A program made the position numbers and the translations under genes. Shown one piece after another: positions 48,198 through 60,612 of a stretch of 64,000 nt of DNA. The notes under the pieces were generated by a model, which saw only the letters and a list, made by a program, of their open reading frames with translations, made no database searches and was not told the DNA's origin. Position 1 is the first letter of the stretch, and the number at the start of each line of letters is the position of its first letter. Where the stretch lies: the NCBI GenBank assembly GCA_963277665.1, contig OY728147.1:1263927424-1263991423 (forward strand). Reading direction: 5' to 3'. Source of the stretch: Viscum album (taxonomy: Eukaryota; Streptophyta; Magnoliopsida; Santalales; Viscaceae).

Positions 48198-49705
48198 AAA
48201 TCATCTTCTAGTAATGCATTAAAAAAACCCATCCTTTCATATCTTCCAATAATGAATTTCTTCACCAAAAGTTAGAACAACCACATATGGGATATCATAA
48301 CATGTTTTTCATTATTTTATGGTTGGGGAGGATCCATAAATTATTCATGGACTTTTCGTATGACGTCATTATAAGGGATGAACCTACTTTCTACCTAATT
48401 AATTATTATATCCCACTAATCCAATTATCAAGTCATAATGTGATTATTTAAGACATTCCTTAATTGATCAATATGGAAGAATAGGGTTACCATCTAATGG
48501 TATAATAATAACACACCATTGAAACTATGAAGTCCAAATAAAATAAGTACTTTATTATGGGTGAGTAATTAGTATCTATTTAAAGAAACAAGAGACATAT
48601 ATAGTATATTCTTTTCACTTTTCCTTAATTATTCATCTTGGTTAGGTGGGTCATGAGGAACCATTGAAGGGTGACTAAATGGGGGGAAAAAGGTTTCCCC
48701 TGTGATCGGTGTAAAGAGAACTAGTTGTTAAAATTTATATTTCCTTATTAAATTGAATAAATTAATTAGTTATTTTTCTAACTAATTGATTGTTTGTTTC
48801 TTTTTCATTTTGGAAAATGGTGTACATTTCCATTCCAAATTGGAGAAAAATTAAAATATAATCTAAATGGACATAAAGGCCCCTAGAATTCTAATAGGTT
48901 GTATATAGAGAAAAATGTTATTACAGAAACAATCTTTTTTTCAATATCAATACCTCTATAATTAAAAAATAGATTATTAGTTTCCTAAAACAATCATTGA
49001 ATTCACATTTCAGGGGTTTTATTTTGAGTTGTTGGGAATGATTTATGTTGAAAAGATTCTCAATATCATTGAGATGTTCTACGAACTTGTGGGATTTAAA
49101 AACTATCTTTTATAAATTATATTACACAATTTTTCTATAGAGCGGATTGAATATGTGATTAATTTCCTATTGTTATGTTGCTTTAATGTTATTCTTGATA
49201 ATGGCCATGAATCAAGAGTAATATGTTTCCAATGGTGTCATGAATGCATAGACCATTATATCTTCAGTGTATATCATGATTTTATTGTATTTTGGATACC
49301 CATCGACAAAATAAGGATCCCAGAAGATATATGTTTAATAAATAAAAAAATTTGTGACTGAGATGAGGAATGATTTTTTTTGGGTATTATTAGTTTAGAT
49401 ACTATATGTTCATACATACTCATATATTAATATACCTCTTTATGAATGGATTTTATTTGTTGTAAACTGATTTTCATTGGTATTCAATGCTGATAAATGA
49501 GATAAGAAGAGATCACTAAACTCAATATGATGAAGTAGTTACAATGTTAAAAAAATATTTTATAATATACTAATGTATTGATATTATAGGAAATATATGA
49601 ATGGATTAATTTCATAGAGTTTGAAGGTATTTCCTAGAGAATTTTTATGGATTAATTTTATGAAATTAGATGTCATGTCATGGTTTTATAATTCTTCATG
49701 TTAAA
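48198..49705. other. Unassigned AT-rich DNA between E1 and element D
   Basis: No recognised element. The ORF at 49155-49361 has no domain and lies in DNA of background composition, so I do not call it a gene. Confidence 0.5.
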
Positions 49706-52700
49706 TGTAACAAACCAATGTTTTATCATTAAAAATGACTTTCTTATAGTTATTTGATATAATCACATGAAATCACGACATAATGAAATGCTAAGTACAA
49801 TGTGTCCTTTAAAAAAAACATTTTAGCTTCTTTGATTTGAATTATGAAAATCTGACATACAAGGTTGTGATTAATAAGATGTTTGCTCTCCAATAAGAAC
49901 AACTTAATTTTTAGTTAATTGAATCCTATGGTTATGAATAGTATCATACCCTTCTGAACAGTAATATGACTATTTTGAACATTAAATCTTTCAAAAGAAT
50001 AGTAACATCACCCTTGAATGTATAAATAAAATTTTGGCATCTTATAAGTGGTAATATGACCATAGTAAAAGTATTGGTATATTTGTAAGTCATAAATAAT
50101 TAAATTAAATGTAAATGTATTTTCCAAAAAGGTGTTCATAAATTATCAATATTATTTATTATAGTGTTAAGATAATTTTATTACACCTTATGGAATTTTG
50201 GAAAACATTCTAAAATCGTTTATAGTATTAAAAATATATTTTTCTAATAATTTTTATTTTAGTTAAAAATTAAATTTTACATATTTAGAAAATTATTTTC
50301 ACTAAATGGGGTTCTTTTTTAGATTCTACAGATTTTAAAATGGTTTGGGATAATTATAGGGATTCTTTTAAAAAACATGAACTTTTCATTAATAGTAAAA
50401 TACAATAATTTACAAATTAAGCTAAATACATGATTTATAGAGTAATAGATGATGTTATTTTGATGTAATCCCAATTGGTTCAAAAAAATGGACTTATTAC
50501 TATTTTATTCACGTAATAATTATTATCTATGGTTTTGAGGTATATTAATAATCTATTGAATGAAATATTATGAAAACCCTCCTCTCATCAACAATAAACA
50601 CAACCTCTCTTTACCTCTTCTCTTCACTCCTCTCAATTCTTGTGCCTTACCTAATTCCACCCAAATATCTATAAAATTCTACTCCCCCACATCCAACATC
50701 CCGTAGTCTCTTCAAAAGGCCAAATACATTAACCATAAGAGGATCTGAAGGAAGATTGATTCTAGAGGTAAATTTTTCTTTTCTTTTCTTTCACATTCAT
50801 TTCAAGTTCCTTTGTTTTCTTTTCCATCCTTACCTATACTCTTCTGAATACTCTGACACCTCCAATAACATATATGTAATTGATTTTTTTATGATAGTGG
50901 GATATGTTTTTATTGTCTCCCATTTATCATTCTATTATTATAGTAGAAAAGACACTATCTGAGATGTGTTAATTTACCACATTCAATGACGATGAGTTTT
51001 CAATTTATTTTACAATATTCAATTATGGTCATGAATCCATTTTTAGGGTTGAAACAGAATATTAAATATTTAGTTTATCTTATGTGTTGTTTAATAATAA
51101 TTATTTACCCATGGCATAAAAAAAATTAAAATCAAATTAATTGTGAGAAAAATCGCTAAATTAATCCATGAGTTTATCATCAATGTTTTATATATTGATT
51201 CACCTTCTCTCCAAATAGCCAAATGAATTTTAAAACCATGTAACCATATATATGTTCAATAATAATATATAACTTAAATTCTGGAAAACCATCCCCATTT
51301 TACCTTATTCTCCATTCCTGAAAATAAGAAAAAATAACGCAAAAACCATGGAAACAAACATACCCAAACAATGATATCGAACAATGTAACCCATCAAAAA
51401 TGGTCAGGAATGAACATAATAAGGTTATAATAAATAATTTAAATAAATAAGAGGTTATGGAAGTATTAATTAATTATCCTTATTTTATTATTCAGGTCAT
51501 CAATATCATGCGGAGAACACCATCAGACTTAATGTATGTGATCCTCTATATTTCACTTTTATTAAATAATGTCCCCTATGTTATATAATTTGATGTGTAA
51601 TCACTAATTATGGGGTATTATTTTTGACACCACATACTACCATCATAATTTATATGTGATGAGAAACCCCTTTATCTCTCATTAAGCCCTCTAATGTACA
51701 CCTGATACCATGCAAATAATCTGCAAGGGATTCTACCGAAATTTCATTTGTTCCATCAGGTTGCCTTGTCATTATTTTACCAAAATAATGTTATCTTAAA
51801 TTTATTATGTTAATATTTTAAATTATGTTTAAATTTAACTAACTCATTTAAAAATACACTTTAATAATTCTATTTTGGGGATATACATCTTTTTATGTGT
51901 TTCCCTCCTCAATACTTCCCGATAAGGAAACTTGTTTTAAGGGAACCTTCTGATTCCTTACCCAATTTAATATGCACTCTATCTTATGTTTTAATACAAA
52001 AATTCCATTATAAAACCATAATTTTCTATTAAAAACCCTCGTAGGTTCCCTTCTTGTTTTATATTAAGGATTTTCCCTTTTCTATTTTAATATCTCTATG
52101 ATATTTTCAATAAAACATCACATATTTTTTTAATACTAAAATTTATTAAATATATTTATTACATGTTGTCACTTATACATGTAATAAATTAACATGATAC
52201 ATGCCTAGTTTCCCTTAGTATTTTTCATGTATATTTTAGTTCTTTTCTTTCTTGGACATTTTTATGATATGCCCTTTTTTTATGCTTCATGACATGATTG
52301 TCGTACTCAATTCTTTCCTTTAGTAACCATTTTGTTTATGTATGATTTATTATGTATGAATCTTTATGAGGAAAAAATATTCATTAAATGTTGTTATGGT
52401 TTCTTCAAGATAGAACTCCAATGCATTTGGTAATGTAGAGTATCATGAGTCATTATGTGAGATGGTCATGCTGGTTAACATTATCTTGTGCTACCATGTT
52501 AGACAATCATGGTAGTTAGAGATGGATTTTGCTAAATTGTTCCATGGTCATGGTGGTTATCCTTGACTGATGATAATGTAATGTTTTAATTTTTTTGGCA
52601 CATTATTATGACTCCATGTTTATATTATTCCATATTTATTTTTCATGTCTCCTTATGTTACGTGCCTATTTATTTTATCATCCCATGACTTCTATCCTAT

Positions 52701-52982
52701 GTGATAAAGCATTGTTTTTTGGGTTATTACCTTACTGGGATATTTAGATCATCCCTTTGGTCATGTGTTCCCTAGGGTACCTTATAATGATGTTTGATCA
52801 CAATGGAAGTTAGGATCTCAATTTGAAGATTAAATAAATAAATATTTTATTCAGTTCAATGTTTTCAGTTTCATGTACATAGTCTACCATCACACTAGAA
52901 TTTACGATCCGTGGATATAAACTAATGTATAATCATGCTTAAAATCATGAAATGTTATGTGTAAAAGTCTAGGGTCTCTATA
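49706..52982 (+). repeat. 5' LTR of element D
   Basis: It starts TGTAACAAACC and ends GGTCTCTATA before a decayed primer site (TTTTATCAGATG at about 52986). It has GAATAGTA-type motifs (49935-50020), a TATA-like CAATAAACA near 50593, a TATTATTCAG acceptor-like site at 51495 followed by a donor-like GTATGTG at 51534, and a partial CCAATGCATTTGG near 52411. The ORF at 50756-50962 is not supported as a gene. Confidence 0.7.
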
Positions 52983-53587
52983 GTTTTTATCAGATGATGG
53001 TCCAGATATTTTGTGAGATTTGGATTATAGCACTATATTAAGAATTTTAAGGATTAGACTAAGTATAAGAAAAAACCCCTATATTTTGGTAAGTGGTGAG
53101 TAAGTGGATAATCTATAATATACATCCAGATCTAGATAAAAATATATAGAGCTGGATCTGGAACAGATGTATCTAGGGTTAAAATCTGAAAACACCGCTT
53201 TGAGCTAGACTCGAATGTGAACTGTTCCACAACAACGGGCCTTGCTGCACTATTAGATTGACACACCAAGAGGATATGCTTTTGTAAATTCAGGATATTG
53301 GTAAAAACCATAATTAAGGGAATGAAAAAACACAGATTAAAATATATGTGAAGAAACAGATCAAGGATAACCTAGATTTATTCATAGGGAATCACAAGTT
53401 GTCATATACTTCTCATTTAAATGTTTATCTTTCTATGTTCAAAGATTAATTTTTATGCTTAATATCTAACTAATTAGTACCACAAATTAAAAGTTAATTT
53501 TCCTTGTTAATGGAGGTAAATATAAGAACACATTCCAACAATAATTTTCATAGGAAATTTGATTTATATCCCTAACAATTTGCATGA

Positions 53588-53950
53588 TATTCTGGGAATG
53601 GGTGCTCTAAACTTCATGAAAGTATTTTCTCAGATGGAACAAGTTATGAATAATAACTGGAAAAATTTGGGACACCCTCCTCCTCCATGGAAATAAGAAG
53701 GTTTCCATAGAATCCTCCATGTGGAAAAGGCCTCCCATGTTTAGTTGATATTTTGATCCTCTCCTCATAGAGAAGTGGATTAACTCAATTGAAAAGATAT
53801 TCTATGTCATCAAGTGCTCATAAAAAGAGAATGTTGGACAAATGGTCTATCGTTTTAATGGGGAAACTGATCAATGGTGGACACTGATTGAGAGTATGAG
53901 TCCCTAGGAGGAAATTGTTTCCATCAATAAGTAGAAATTAAAGAGACTCT
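53588..53950 (+). pseudogene. Degenerate gag of element D
   Basis: Broken reading frames give pieces such as 'MVYRFNGETDQWWTLIESM' near 53840-53896, which align with 'PVYRLEGDADQWWNLIKNM' in the gag of element C. Upstream pieces match the 'AEQWI...EKIF' part. It has several stops and is cut off at 53978 by element C. Confidence 0.75.
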
Positions 53951-55257
53951 TTTTAAATAAAAAAATTCCCATGAACCCTATAACAACCCATACTTTACAT
54001 ACATTGTTAATACCTAAAAATTGAAGCACACTTATTACAACATATGACAAAACCACAAAGGACCGTATAGGTATAGTGTCTTTAGAAACCGGGAAACATA
54101 TACAACTAGTTCATAAATCTTCTACAGTGTCTCCCATTTATTTCATCATATCTAGGGTCCCTTTTAACATATTCTACTTAATGTCCATCTTCCTGACCTG
54201 GGGAAAAGAAAACATACAAAAAAGGGTGAGCTCAAATGCTCAACAAGGTAAAATAAAGGAAATAAAAATCATATCATATCTTTTTGAAAATCATAACCTG
54301 CAAAAGAGATCATAATATCTTAACATGGAATAAATCATAGAAGTGAAAATGAGATCCCCATAATCATAACATAAAACATGAAACTTTGTGGAATGCACAC
54401 ATAATCATGGAAAATCATTTCTTGTTAGTCATGACTCATTGCCAAGACTATCTTAGCGGACAAAGTCCATTTCTGAACCGAGTTCACTCTTCGTTTCAGT
54501 CCTGTATCACTGAACCGAAATAACCTTCCGTTCCAGCCATGTCTATCTCATGAGATATAAATCCTTACCCAATTAATTGGAGGGAGATATAGGTCCCACG
54601 CATCTTATAATGAATACTTTCTTATGTTTTCCACATAAATCATAAATCATACATCATCGCATAACACATGTAACAAAAATGGGATTCTTGAAACATCATG
54701 ACATCATAAAACAAATCATATAAGGTAAATGAATTCATAAAAATAATTCACTCACAACATAATCAAATCAATGTAATAATAGGGATAAAAACATAACCCT
54801 TTATTATCGTAGATGGAAAATAATTTTGATAAAACACTTGAAGTCCATTCTTGAGGAAAATATCCTTTCTTCTTCAAAAACACTTTTCTTTTATTAACAT
54901 GTCATAAAATTATAAACTAAAAGAATTTGATTAAAAATAAACTTGAAAACTTGTAAAGGAAGCTTCTTGGAAATAATGTTTTAAAAATCCATTCATGCCG
55001 TATAAGTTAAAAAAACATTCTTCGTACTTTTGTCGGAAATGTCAAAAAGTACCTCGTACGAAAAAACGACAAAAGATTCCTTTCATATTCTTTACTAAAA
55101 ACTCACCAAAGGATAAAATTGGATTTATACTATTGTAAGTGGATGGAAACAATATTACATATTGAGGGAACATGAATGTGGATGATAAAATACACCCTAG
55201 TAAATACTTACGAATAAACAATCTCGGATAAAAATGAGATTGTGATATTTCCCTTAC

Positions 55258-55293
55258 CTTAGGTCCGATTTGATTTGTACGTGTCCTAAGCTC
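55258..55293 (-). other. Conserved 36-nt exon-like block, 3' LTR of C
   Basis: On the minus strand TTATACAG precedes GAGCTTAGG and CCTAAG precedes GTAAGGG; the length is again 36 nt. Confidence 0.6.
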
Positions 55294-56151
55294 CTGTATA
55301 ATGGTTTAAATAATGTTATTGACTTATTCCAGAATCATACATATTGATATGATATCATATATGGTCATATTCTTAGCTTCTTATTAGTAATATTTCATTG
55401 TTACTTGTTACTCGGGTCTTTATTGCCTTTTGTTCTTATGCCTGTTTTGCCGAATAAATTCTTATTCTTATTTTGAGGTTATAGATACCTTATATCCAGA
55501 ATGGTATTAGTGTAACATATATCATATTTATTAATTCAATTCATTTATATAATTACTATATAATGATGATCATGTAGAACGAGTCGCATCATATCGTGGA
55601 GACGGTATTCCTTACGTACGCACGAGTGATGATATCGTTCCTATGATCTTGGAATTGTATTGGAGTGTATGTATACTATTTCAGAATCAATATCACTTTT
55701 TAATAGTCATATATAGTCATTATTTACACCATTATACCCATCCAAGTAAGGTGGTGGTGGAAAATAGATTACACCATGGCGTGGAGACGGTATTCCGTAC
55801 GTACGCACGTGCGGTGATTTCATTTTTCCGTAGGATGGATAGAAGGTGAATTAGGGTTGTTTCATATTTATAATAACATATCAGTATGTAAGTAATACTT
55901 ATGTTATTACTTTTTCATGAAACAACTAAAGAAGTAGATGTTGAAGAAGAAAGAAACTGAAAAGATCGGTAATGGATATTACCTCTTCTTTTAAATGCCT
56001 CTTTGTATCCCCAACTTAGGGAACTAAGATTGGTCTTCGAAAAAGACCAAGACCTCTAGGATTATTCTAGGGAAGTGGAGAAGGGATTTTGGCAGGGGTT
56101 GGCCGAGCATTAGTGCTCAAATTGTTGTGAGGAGGAGGGGGAGGAGGTGCC

Positions 56152-56159
56152 CTTTTATA
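56152..56159 (-). promoter_or_regulatory. TATA box of element C, 3' LTR
   Basis: Minus-strand TATAAAAG within 'CTCCCTTATAAAAGGGCACC', the same setting as in A at 17417-17424. Confidence 0.65.
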
Positions 56160-57600
56160 AGGGAGGAGAGGGGCACCTTTGGAATATCTCAAAATATTAT
56201 TTTATATTAAAGTCAAAATCGGATTATAATGGTTCCAAATGGTCTCATTTAGAAGGTAAAGTGGTTATGGGTCGAAAGCCTATCAACCAATAGGATTTAG
56301 ACAAGTTTAGGTTATTATTTTAACCTTATCAATTAGATTTAACTCTAACTTAAATAATTTAACTTTTACCGTGTCTTTTTGTTTTCTTACACTATATGGT
56401 TAATACACTTACTATAACATGCCAAAAGAACCCCAAGTTGTTTATTATTAATATATATATCCTTATCTATGTCATTTTCCAGAACCATAGATTTTTAGGA
56501 ATAAAATAACAATTAATAATATAATATTTGATTTAAAAACTATTTTGTGTCAATTTTGACACTATTTGATATATGATTTTTGTGAAAGTCATAACAGAAT
56601 TATATGTTCTAAACAAGTTGATTAAATTAACAAAAGTATATCATAGTAACCTATAAAATTTGTGGAATTCATAAAAAGTCTCAAATTACATTTATTTGAG
56701 CATTTATAACATCAATTATGATAACATTTCCTTAAAAGGGTAATTAATACATCATCGTTGTGTGATAAATAAAATAATTTATTTGAAGTCTAAAAAATTA
56801 TATATAAAATATTATTATGTAGGAAATCGTTTTAGCTTTCTAATGAATATTTATAATCTAATTTATCTTATTTATAAACCCATATTAAAAATGTTTTAGT
56901 TATTAAACTTTGATTTTAACTATTTTAACTATTCATGAAATAAAATAATATTAAATGTCATAATCTAATCCAAGTGGACCTAAATGGTCATATTATATTC
57001 ATAAGGTTGTTTTTCGTCGAATTACACTTATCCCATAGAATTAGGTCGTGTGTTAGGGTAATAGTAATATCATATTTACCCTTAGTTACCTTATTTACTA
57101 TTAACCGCGGTAAAAAAAAGTAAAAAGTTACTATTCACCAAAAAATTATTTTTATCTCATTGAACCACATTTTACTTACTGATATCAACCGTGTCTGTCG
57201 TATTTTCTAAATTCCATTCACAGAAGCGGTAAAATTAAGTTTTATGCAAAATTCAGTTTTTAACCTACCACTTAGTGGTTTCACTATTCATCAAAAATTG
57301 AATGTTTTCAGAAAAATACCAAAATTTCACCCTAGGCTAATTTCGATATTCCGAATCAAAAAATGAAGTCCATTTTGAAAAATAAAATTTATAAAATTTC
57401 AAAAAAGTGGTTATTACTATTCATAACGGCTAGTTTTAATAATATTTTAATAGCATATCGTTGTTTAGTGAAACTCAGTATTGCGTACAACGTAAGCTAT
57501 CGAGGAAGGTCGCGATTGTGTGTAAAGTAAGCCAAGAAAGTGTTGTGTAGAAAAAGATTCCTTTGATGATTTATATAACATAAAAGTCTCGGGTGTTACA

Positions 57601-57616
57601 TTCTACCCCCCTTAAA
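57601..57616 (-). other. Polypurine tract of element C
   Basis: The minus strand reads TTAAGGGGGGTAGAA into TGTAACACCC, behind the family's 'CGAATTTCGAGGGCAAAATT' context. Confidence 0.85.
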
Positions 57617-57639
57617 AAGAATTTTGCCCTCGAAATTCG

Positions 57640-58020
57640 TCATTTTGTAACAAACAGATGAGGATACTTCTCTCTCATCATATCCTCAAGCTCCCATGTA
57701 GCTTCTTCAAGTTGGTGGTTCCTCCATAAAACTTTCACCAATCGATTGGTCTTGTTTCGTAGGACTTTTTCGCTACGATCTAGAATCTCTATCGGTTGTT
57801 CTTCATAAGAATGATCTTGCTCCAGCGGTACAAATTTTGAGCTGAGTACATGTGAAGGATCAGGTATGTACATTCTCAGGAGAGATACATGGAACACATC
57901 GTGAACTTGAGAGAGATTCGGTGGAAGCGCCAATCGGTAGGCTACCTTTCCAACACGATCCAGTATTTCAAAAGTACCGATATATCTAGGGATCAACTTC
58001 CCCTTCATTCCAAATCTCAT
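57640..58020 (-). CDS. Element C integrase tail and chromodomain
   Basis: 126 residues. '[20 protein letters not shown]' is the end of the GPY/F module, '[12 protein letters not shown]' follows, and residues about 77-122 ('[15 protein letters not shown]', '[16 protein letters not shown]', 'YPHLF') form the group II chromodomain of the Tekay/Del lineage, which is thought to direct integration to chromatin. It ends with TAA-type termination 40 bp before the LTR. Confidence 0.88.
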   Translation of the reverse strand: MRFGMKGKLIPRYIGTFEILDRVGKVAYRLALPPNLSQVHDVFHVSLLRMYIPDPSHVLSSKFVPLEQDHSYEEQPIEILDRSEKVLRNKTNRLVKVLWRNHQLEEATWELEDMMREKYPHLFVTK

Positions 58021-58029
58021 GACTCTCTT

Positions 58030-58266
58030 CTAGGGAGATATCCGTAAGAACACTTTATCACCCACTTCAAACTCTAGGTCTTTTCTTCGGTTGTCGACAT
58101 AACTTTTCTGTCGACTCTGAGCTGCTCTTATGTGTTGTTGAATAGATCTGACCTTTTCTGCCATTTCATCAACGAGATCAGGTCCTAATAGCTTTCTTTT
58201 TCTAACTTCATCCCAGCAAGTTGGAGTCCTGCACTTCTTTCCATAGAGAGATTCATAAGGAGCCAT
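58030..58266 (-). CDS. Element C integrase C-terminal segment
   Basis: 78 residues beginning 'MAPYESLYGKKCRTPTCWDE', the GPY/F-proximal part of gypsy integrase, then 'YVDNRRKDLEFEVGDKVFL'. A stop at 58030 separates it from the chromodomain segment in the same frame. Confidence 0.85.
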   Translation of the reverse strand: MAPYESLYGKKCRTPTCWDEVRKRKLLGPDLVDEMAEKVRSIQQHIRAAQSRQKSYVDNRRKDLEFEVGDKVFLRISP

Positions 58267-58563
58267 CTAAATACTGGAGTGAAAGCTATTATTATAAGAA
58301 AATTCCACCAAAGGTAGGTGTTGATCCCAACCTCCTTTGAAATCCATATATCAAGCTCTCAACATATCTTCTAGGGTTTGAATTGTTCTCTCAGACTGAC
58401 CGTCTGTCTGAGGATGATAAACAGTGCTGAAACTCAACTCTGTATCCAGAGTATGCTGAAGACTTCGCTAGAACTTTGAGGTAAATCTTGGATCCTGATC
58501 AGATATAATAGAAAGTGGTACTGCATGCAATCTTACCACTTCCTTTACATATATCCTGGCAAG
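58267..58563 (-). pseudogene. Element C integrase core, middle part with stops
   Basis: The same pol frame continues without frameshift but with several stops. 'SDQDPRF' carries the second catalytic Asp, and '[20 protein letters not shown]' the conserved loop and catalytic Glu. One stop replaces the residue after 'RFTSKF', where the family has Trp. Confidence 0.8.
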
Positions 58564-60375
58564 CTAATCCAGAGAGAAATCCTCTCTAATAGCAATGAAG
58601 TGTGCAGACATTGTAAGACGATCAACTATGACCCAGATAGCATTATTGCCATTGGATGTTTTAGGAAGTCCTGTGACAAAGTCCATAGTAATGTTTTCCC
58701 ATTTCCATTCGGGTATGGGTAATGTTTGTAACATCCCCTTAAACTTCTGTCTCTCAGTTTTAACTTGTTGACAAACCAAGCATCGAGAGACATATTTAGC
58801 AACATCTCTTTTCATGCCATCCCACCAGAAGTACTCTTTCAGGTCCCTATACATCTTCGTGATTCCAGGATGAATAGAGAATGAAGAACTATGAGCCTCA
58901 TCCAGCAACTCCTTCTTTAATTTGGGGATGGGAGGAACACAAACCCAATTCCTGAACTTTATTATCCCATCACAATCAATGTTGAACTCAGGAACATTTA
59001 TCACCTTCTTTTGTAACTCGACATCTTCTTTATGTGCCTCTTTAATCTTCACATGTGTAGATGGTTGAACATTCATTTGAGAAAGATAATATTTTTCCCC
59101 TTCCATTATAATTCCACGTTCCATCCTTTGTAAATCCATAAATATTGGATCTTTTGTGATCCTCATCATGTATAAACTAGCATGGTCTTGTCGACTTAAT
59201 GCATCTGCCACCTTGTTTGCTTTCCCAGGGTGGTAATGGATTGAGCAGTCATAATCCTTAATCAGCTCCAACCATCTTCTTTGGCGCATATTCAGCTCCT
59301 TTTGTGTGAAAATATACTTTAAACTCTTATGATCAGTATAAATATCACACCTTTCACCATAAAGGTAATGCCTCCAAATCTTTAATGCAAAGATTACTGC
59401 AGCTAACTCCAAATCATGAGTTGGGTAATTTTGCTTATGGATTTTCAACTGTCGTGAGGCATAAGCTATCACCATATCATTTTGCATAAGAAAACAACCC
59501 AATCCCTTCTTGGATGTATCGCTGTAGATCAAAAACCTTTCTCCACTACAAGGCAGTGTGAGCACAGGTGCACTGGATAACCTTCTTTTCAACTCCTTGA
59601 AATTCTCTTCACATTCCTCTGTCCAAACAAACTTAACTCCTTTCCGAGTCAACTTGGTGAGTGGGTTAGATAATCGTGAAAAATCTTTCACAAAACGTCT
59701 ATAATATCCAGCCAAACCAAGAAAACTTCGGATCTCAGTTACTGTTGTTGGTCTCGAACATCTTTCGATAACCTCTGTTTTTGCTGGATCCACAGATATC
59801 CCCTCTTTTGAGATTATGTGACCCAAAAATGAAACTTTTTGAAGCCAAAATTCACACTTGGAAAATTTGTAATAAAGATTCTCTTTTCTCAGGGTCTTCA
59901 ATATAATTCTCAAGTGATCTTCATGCTCTTCCTTGATCATTGAATAGAACAGAATATCATCTATAAAGACTACCAAAAATTGATCAAGATAGTCTCTAAA
60001 GACTGTATTCATTAGATCCATGAAGATAGCAGGGGCATTAGTAAGACCAAATGGCATCACTATAAATTCATAGTGTCCATACCTTGTCCAGAAAGCCGTC
60101 TTTGGTATATCCTCCCTTTTGACCCTTAATTGATGATACCCTAAATGAAGATCAATCTTGGAAAAGTATTGAGCACTGCGTAGTTGGTCAAATAAGTCAT
60201 CAATGCATGGGAGAGGATATTTGTTCTTGATAATGATCTTGTTAAGTTCTCGATAATCAATGCAGAGTCTCATTGATCCATCTTTCTTCTTAACAAATAG
60301 AACAGGTGCTCCCCAAGGTGACGCACTAGGGCGTATGAATCCCTTATCAAGATTCTCTTGGAGTTGCTTCTTCAA
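58564..60375 (-). CDS. Element C reverse transcriptase, RNase H and integrase N-terminal part
   Basis: 603 residues, the longest ORF of the window. Reverse transcriptase spans about residues 12-180 with catalytic Asp in [10 protein letters not shown] (Asp75) and FIDD (137-140). RNase H follows with '[14 protein letters not shown]', an Asp/Glu-containing middle 'HDLELAAV' and '[11 protein letters not shown]'. The integrase zinc part has His-His ('[11 protein letters not shown]') and Cys-Cys ('CLVCQQ'), and the catalytic core starts 'DFVTGLP...IWVIVDRLT' with the first Asp. It ends at an in-frame TAG; the rest of the core continues in frame behind it. Catalytic residues seen are intact, but the split from gag and the later stops make function doubtful. 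Confidence 0.93.
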   Translation of the reverse strand: MKKQLQENLDKGFIRPSASPWGAPVLFVKKKDGSMRLCIDYRELNKIIIKNKYPLPCIDDLFDQLRSAQYFSKIDLHLGYHQLRVKREDIPKTAFWTRYGHYEFIVMPFGLTNAPAIFMDLMNTVFRDYLDQFLVVFIDDILFYSMIKEEHEDHLRIILKTLRKENLYYKFSKCEFWLQKVSFLGHIISKEGISVDPAKTEVIERCSRPTTVTEIRSFLGLAGYYRRFVKDFSRLSNPLTKLTRKGVKFVWTEECEENFKELKRRLSSAPVLTLPCSGERFLIYSDTSKKGLGCFLMQNDMVIAYASRQLKIHKQNYPTHDLELAAVIFALKIWRHYLYGERCDIYTDHKSLKYIFTQKELNMRQRRWLELIKDYDCSIHYHPGKANKVADALSRQDHASLYMMRITKDPIFMDLQRMERGIIMEGEKYYLSQMNVQPSTHVKIKEAHKEDVELQKKVINVPEFNIDCDGIIKFRNWVCVPPIPKLKKELLDEAHSSSFSIHPGITKMYRDLKEYFWWDGMKRDVAKYVSRCLVCQQVKTERQKFKGMLQTLPIPEWKWENITMDFVTGLPKTSNGNNAIWVIVDRLTMSAHFIAIREDFSLD

Positions 60376-60378
60376 TTT

Positions 60379-60591
60379 CTACAACTCAATTGGGGCCATT
60401 CTATAAGGTGTCTTTGAAATTGGCAATGCACCCGGTATGAGTTCTATTGAAAACTCAACTTCACGATTTGGTGGAAGACCCGGTAATTCCTCCGGAAAGA
60501 TATCATCAAACTCCCGTACGATGGGAATATTCTTAATCGCGAGTTTCTCACCAACCATTTGAGATAAATAACCTTCATTTAGTGGAATCAA
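60379..60591 (-). CDS. Element C protease-RT linker segment
   Basis: 70 residues in the pol frame with 'FDDIFPEELPGLPPNREVEF' and 'PYRMAPIEL', the standard linker before gypsy reverse transcriptase. A TAG at 60379-60381 separates it from the RT ORF that starts 3 bp later. Confidence 0.85.
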   Translation of the reverse strand: MIPLNEGYLSQMVGEKLAIKNIPIVREFDDIFPEELPGLPPNREVEFSIELIPGALPISKTPYRMAPIEL

Positions 60592-60612
60592 TACCCATAA
60601 AATGGAAGAAAT

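Larger units (their letters stand above)
49706..53978 (+). mobile_element. Element D: old LTR retrotransposon, relative of B, cut by element C
   Basis: A 5' LTR, a decayed primer site and a gag remnant are followed by the inserted element C. Its LTR leader resembles that of B (pyrimidine-rich tract, 'AGTCTCTTCAAAAGGCCAAA', donor-like TAGAG|GTAAAT at 50768). Many mismatches make it much older than B. Confidence 0.75.
53979..57600 (-). repeat. 3' LTR of element C (3,622 bp)
   Basis: Minus-strand start TGTAACACCCGAG at 57600 and end GTTGTTATA at 53979. It contains the TATA box, a donor-like GTAAT at 55982-55978, the 36-nt block, CpG-rich cores near 55597-55632 and 55777-55815, and a CCCCAG 3' splice signal near 54200. 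ORFs such as 54076-54315 and 55643-55849 run through the LTR antisense and are not genes. Confidence 0.9.

Noticed and set aside
49155..49361. 68-codon ORF in unassigned DNA
   Set aside because: Length is within chance for this composition, there is no homology that I recognise, and no promoter context.
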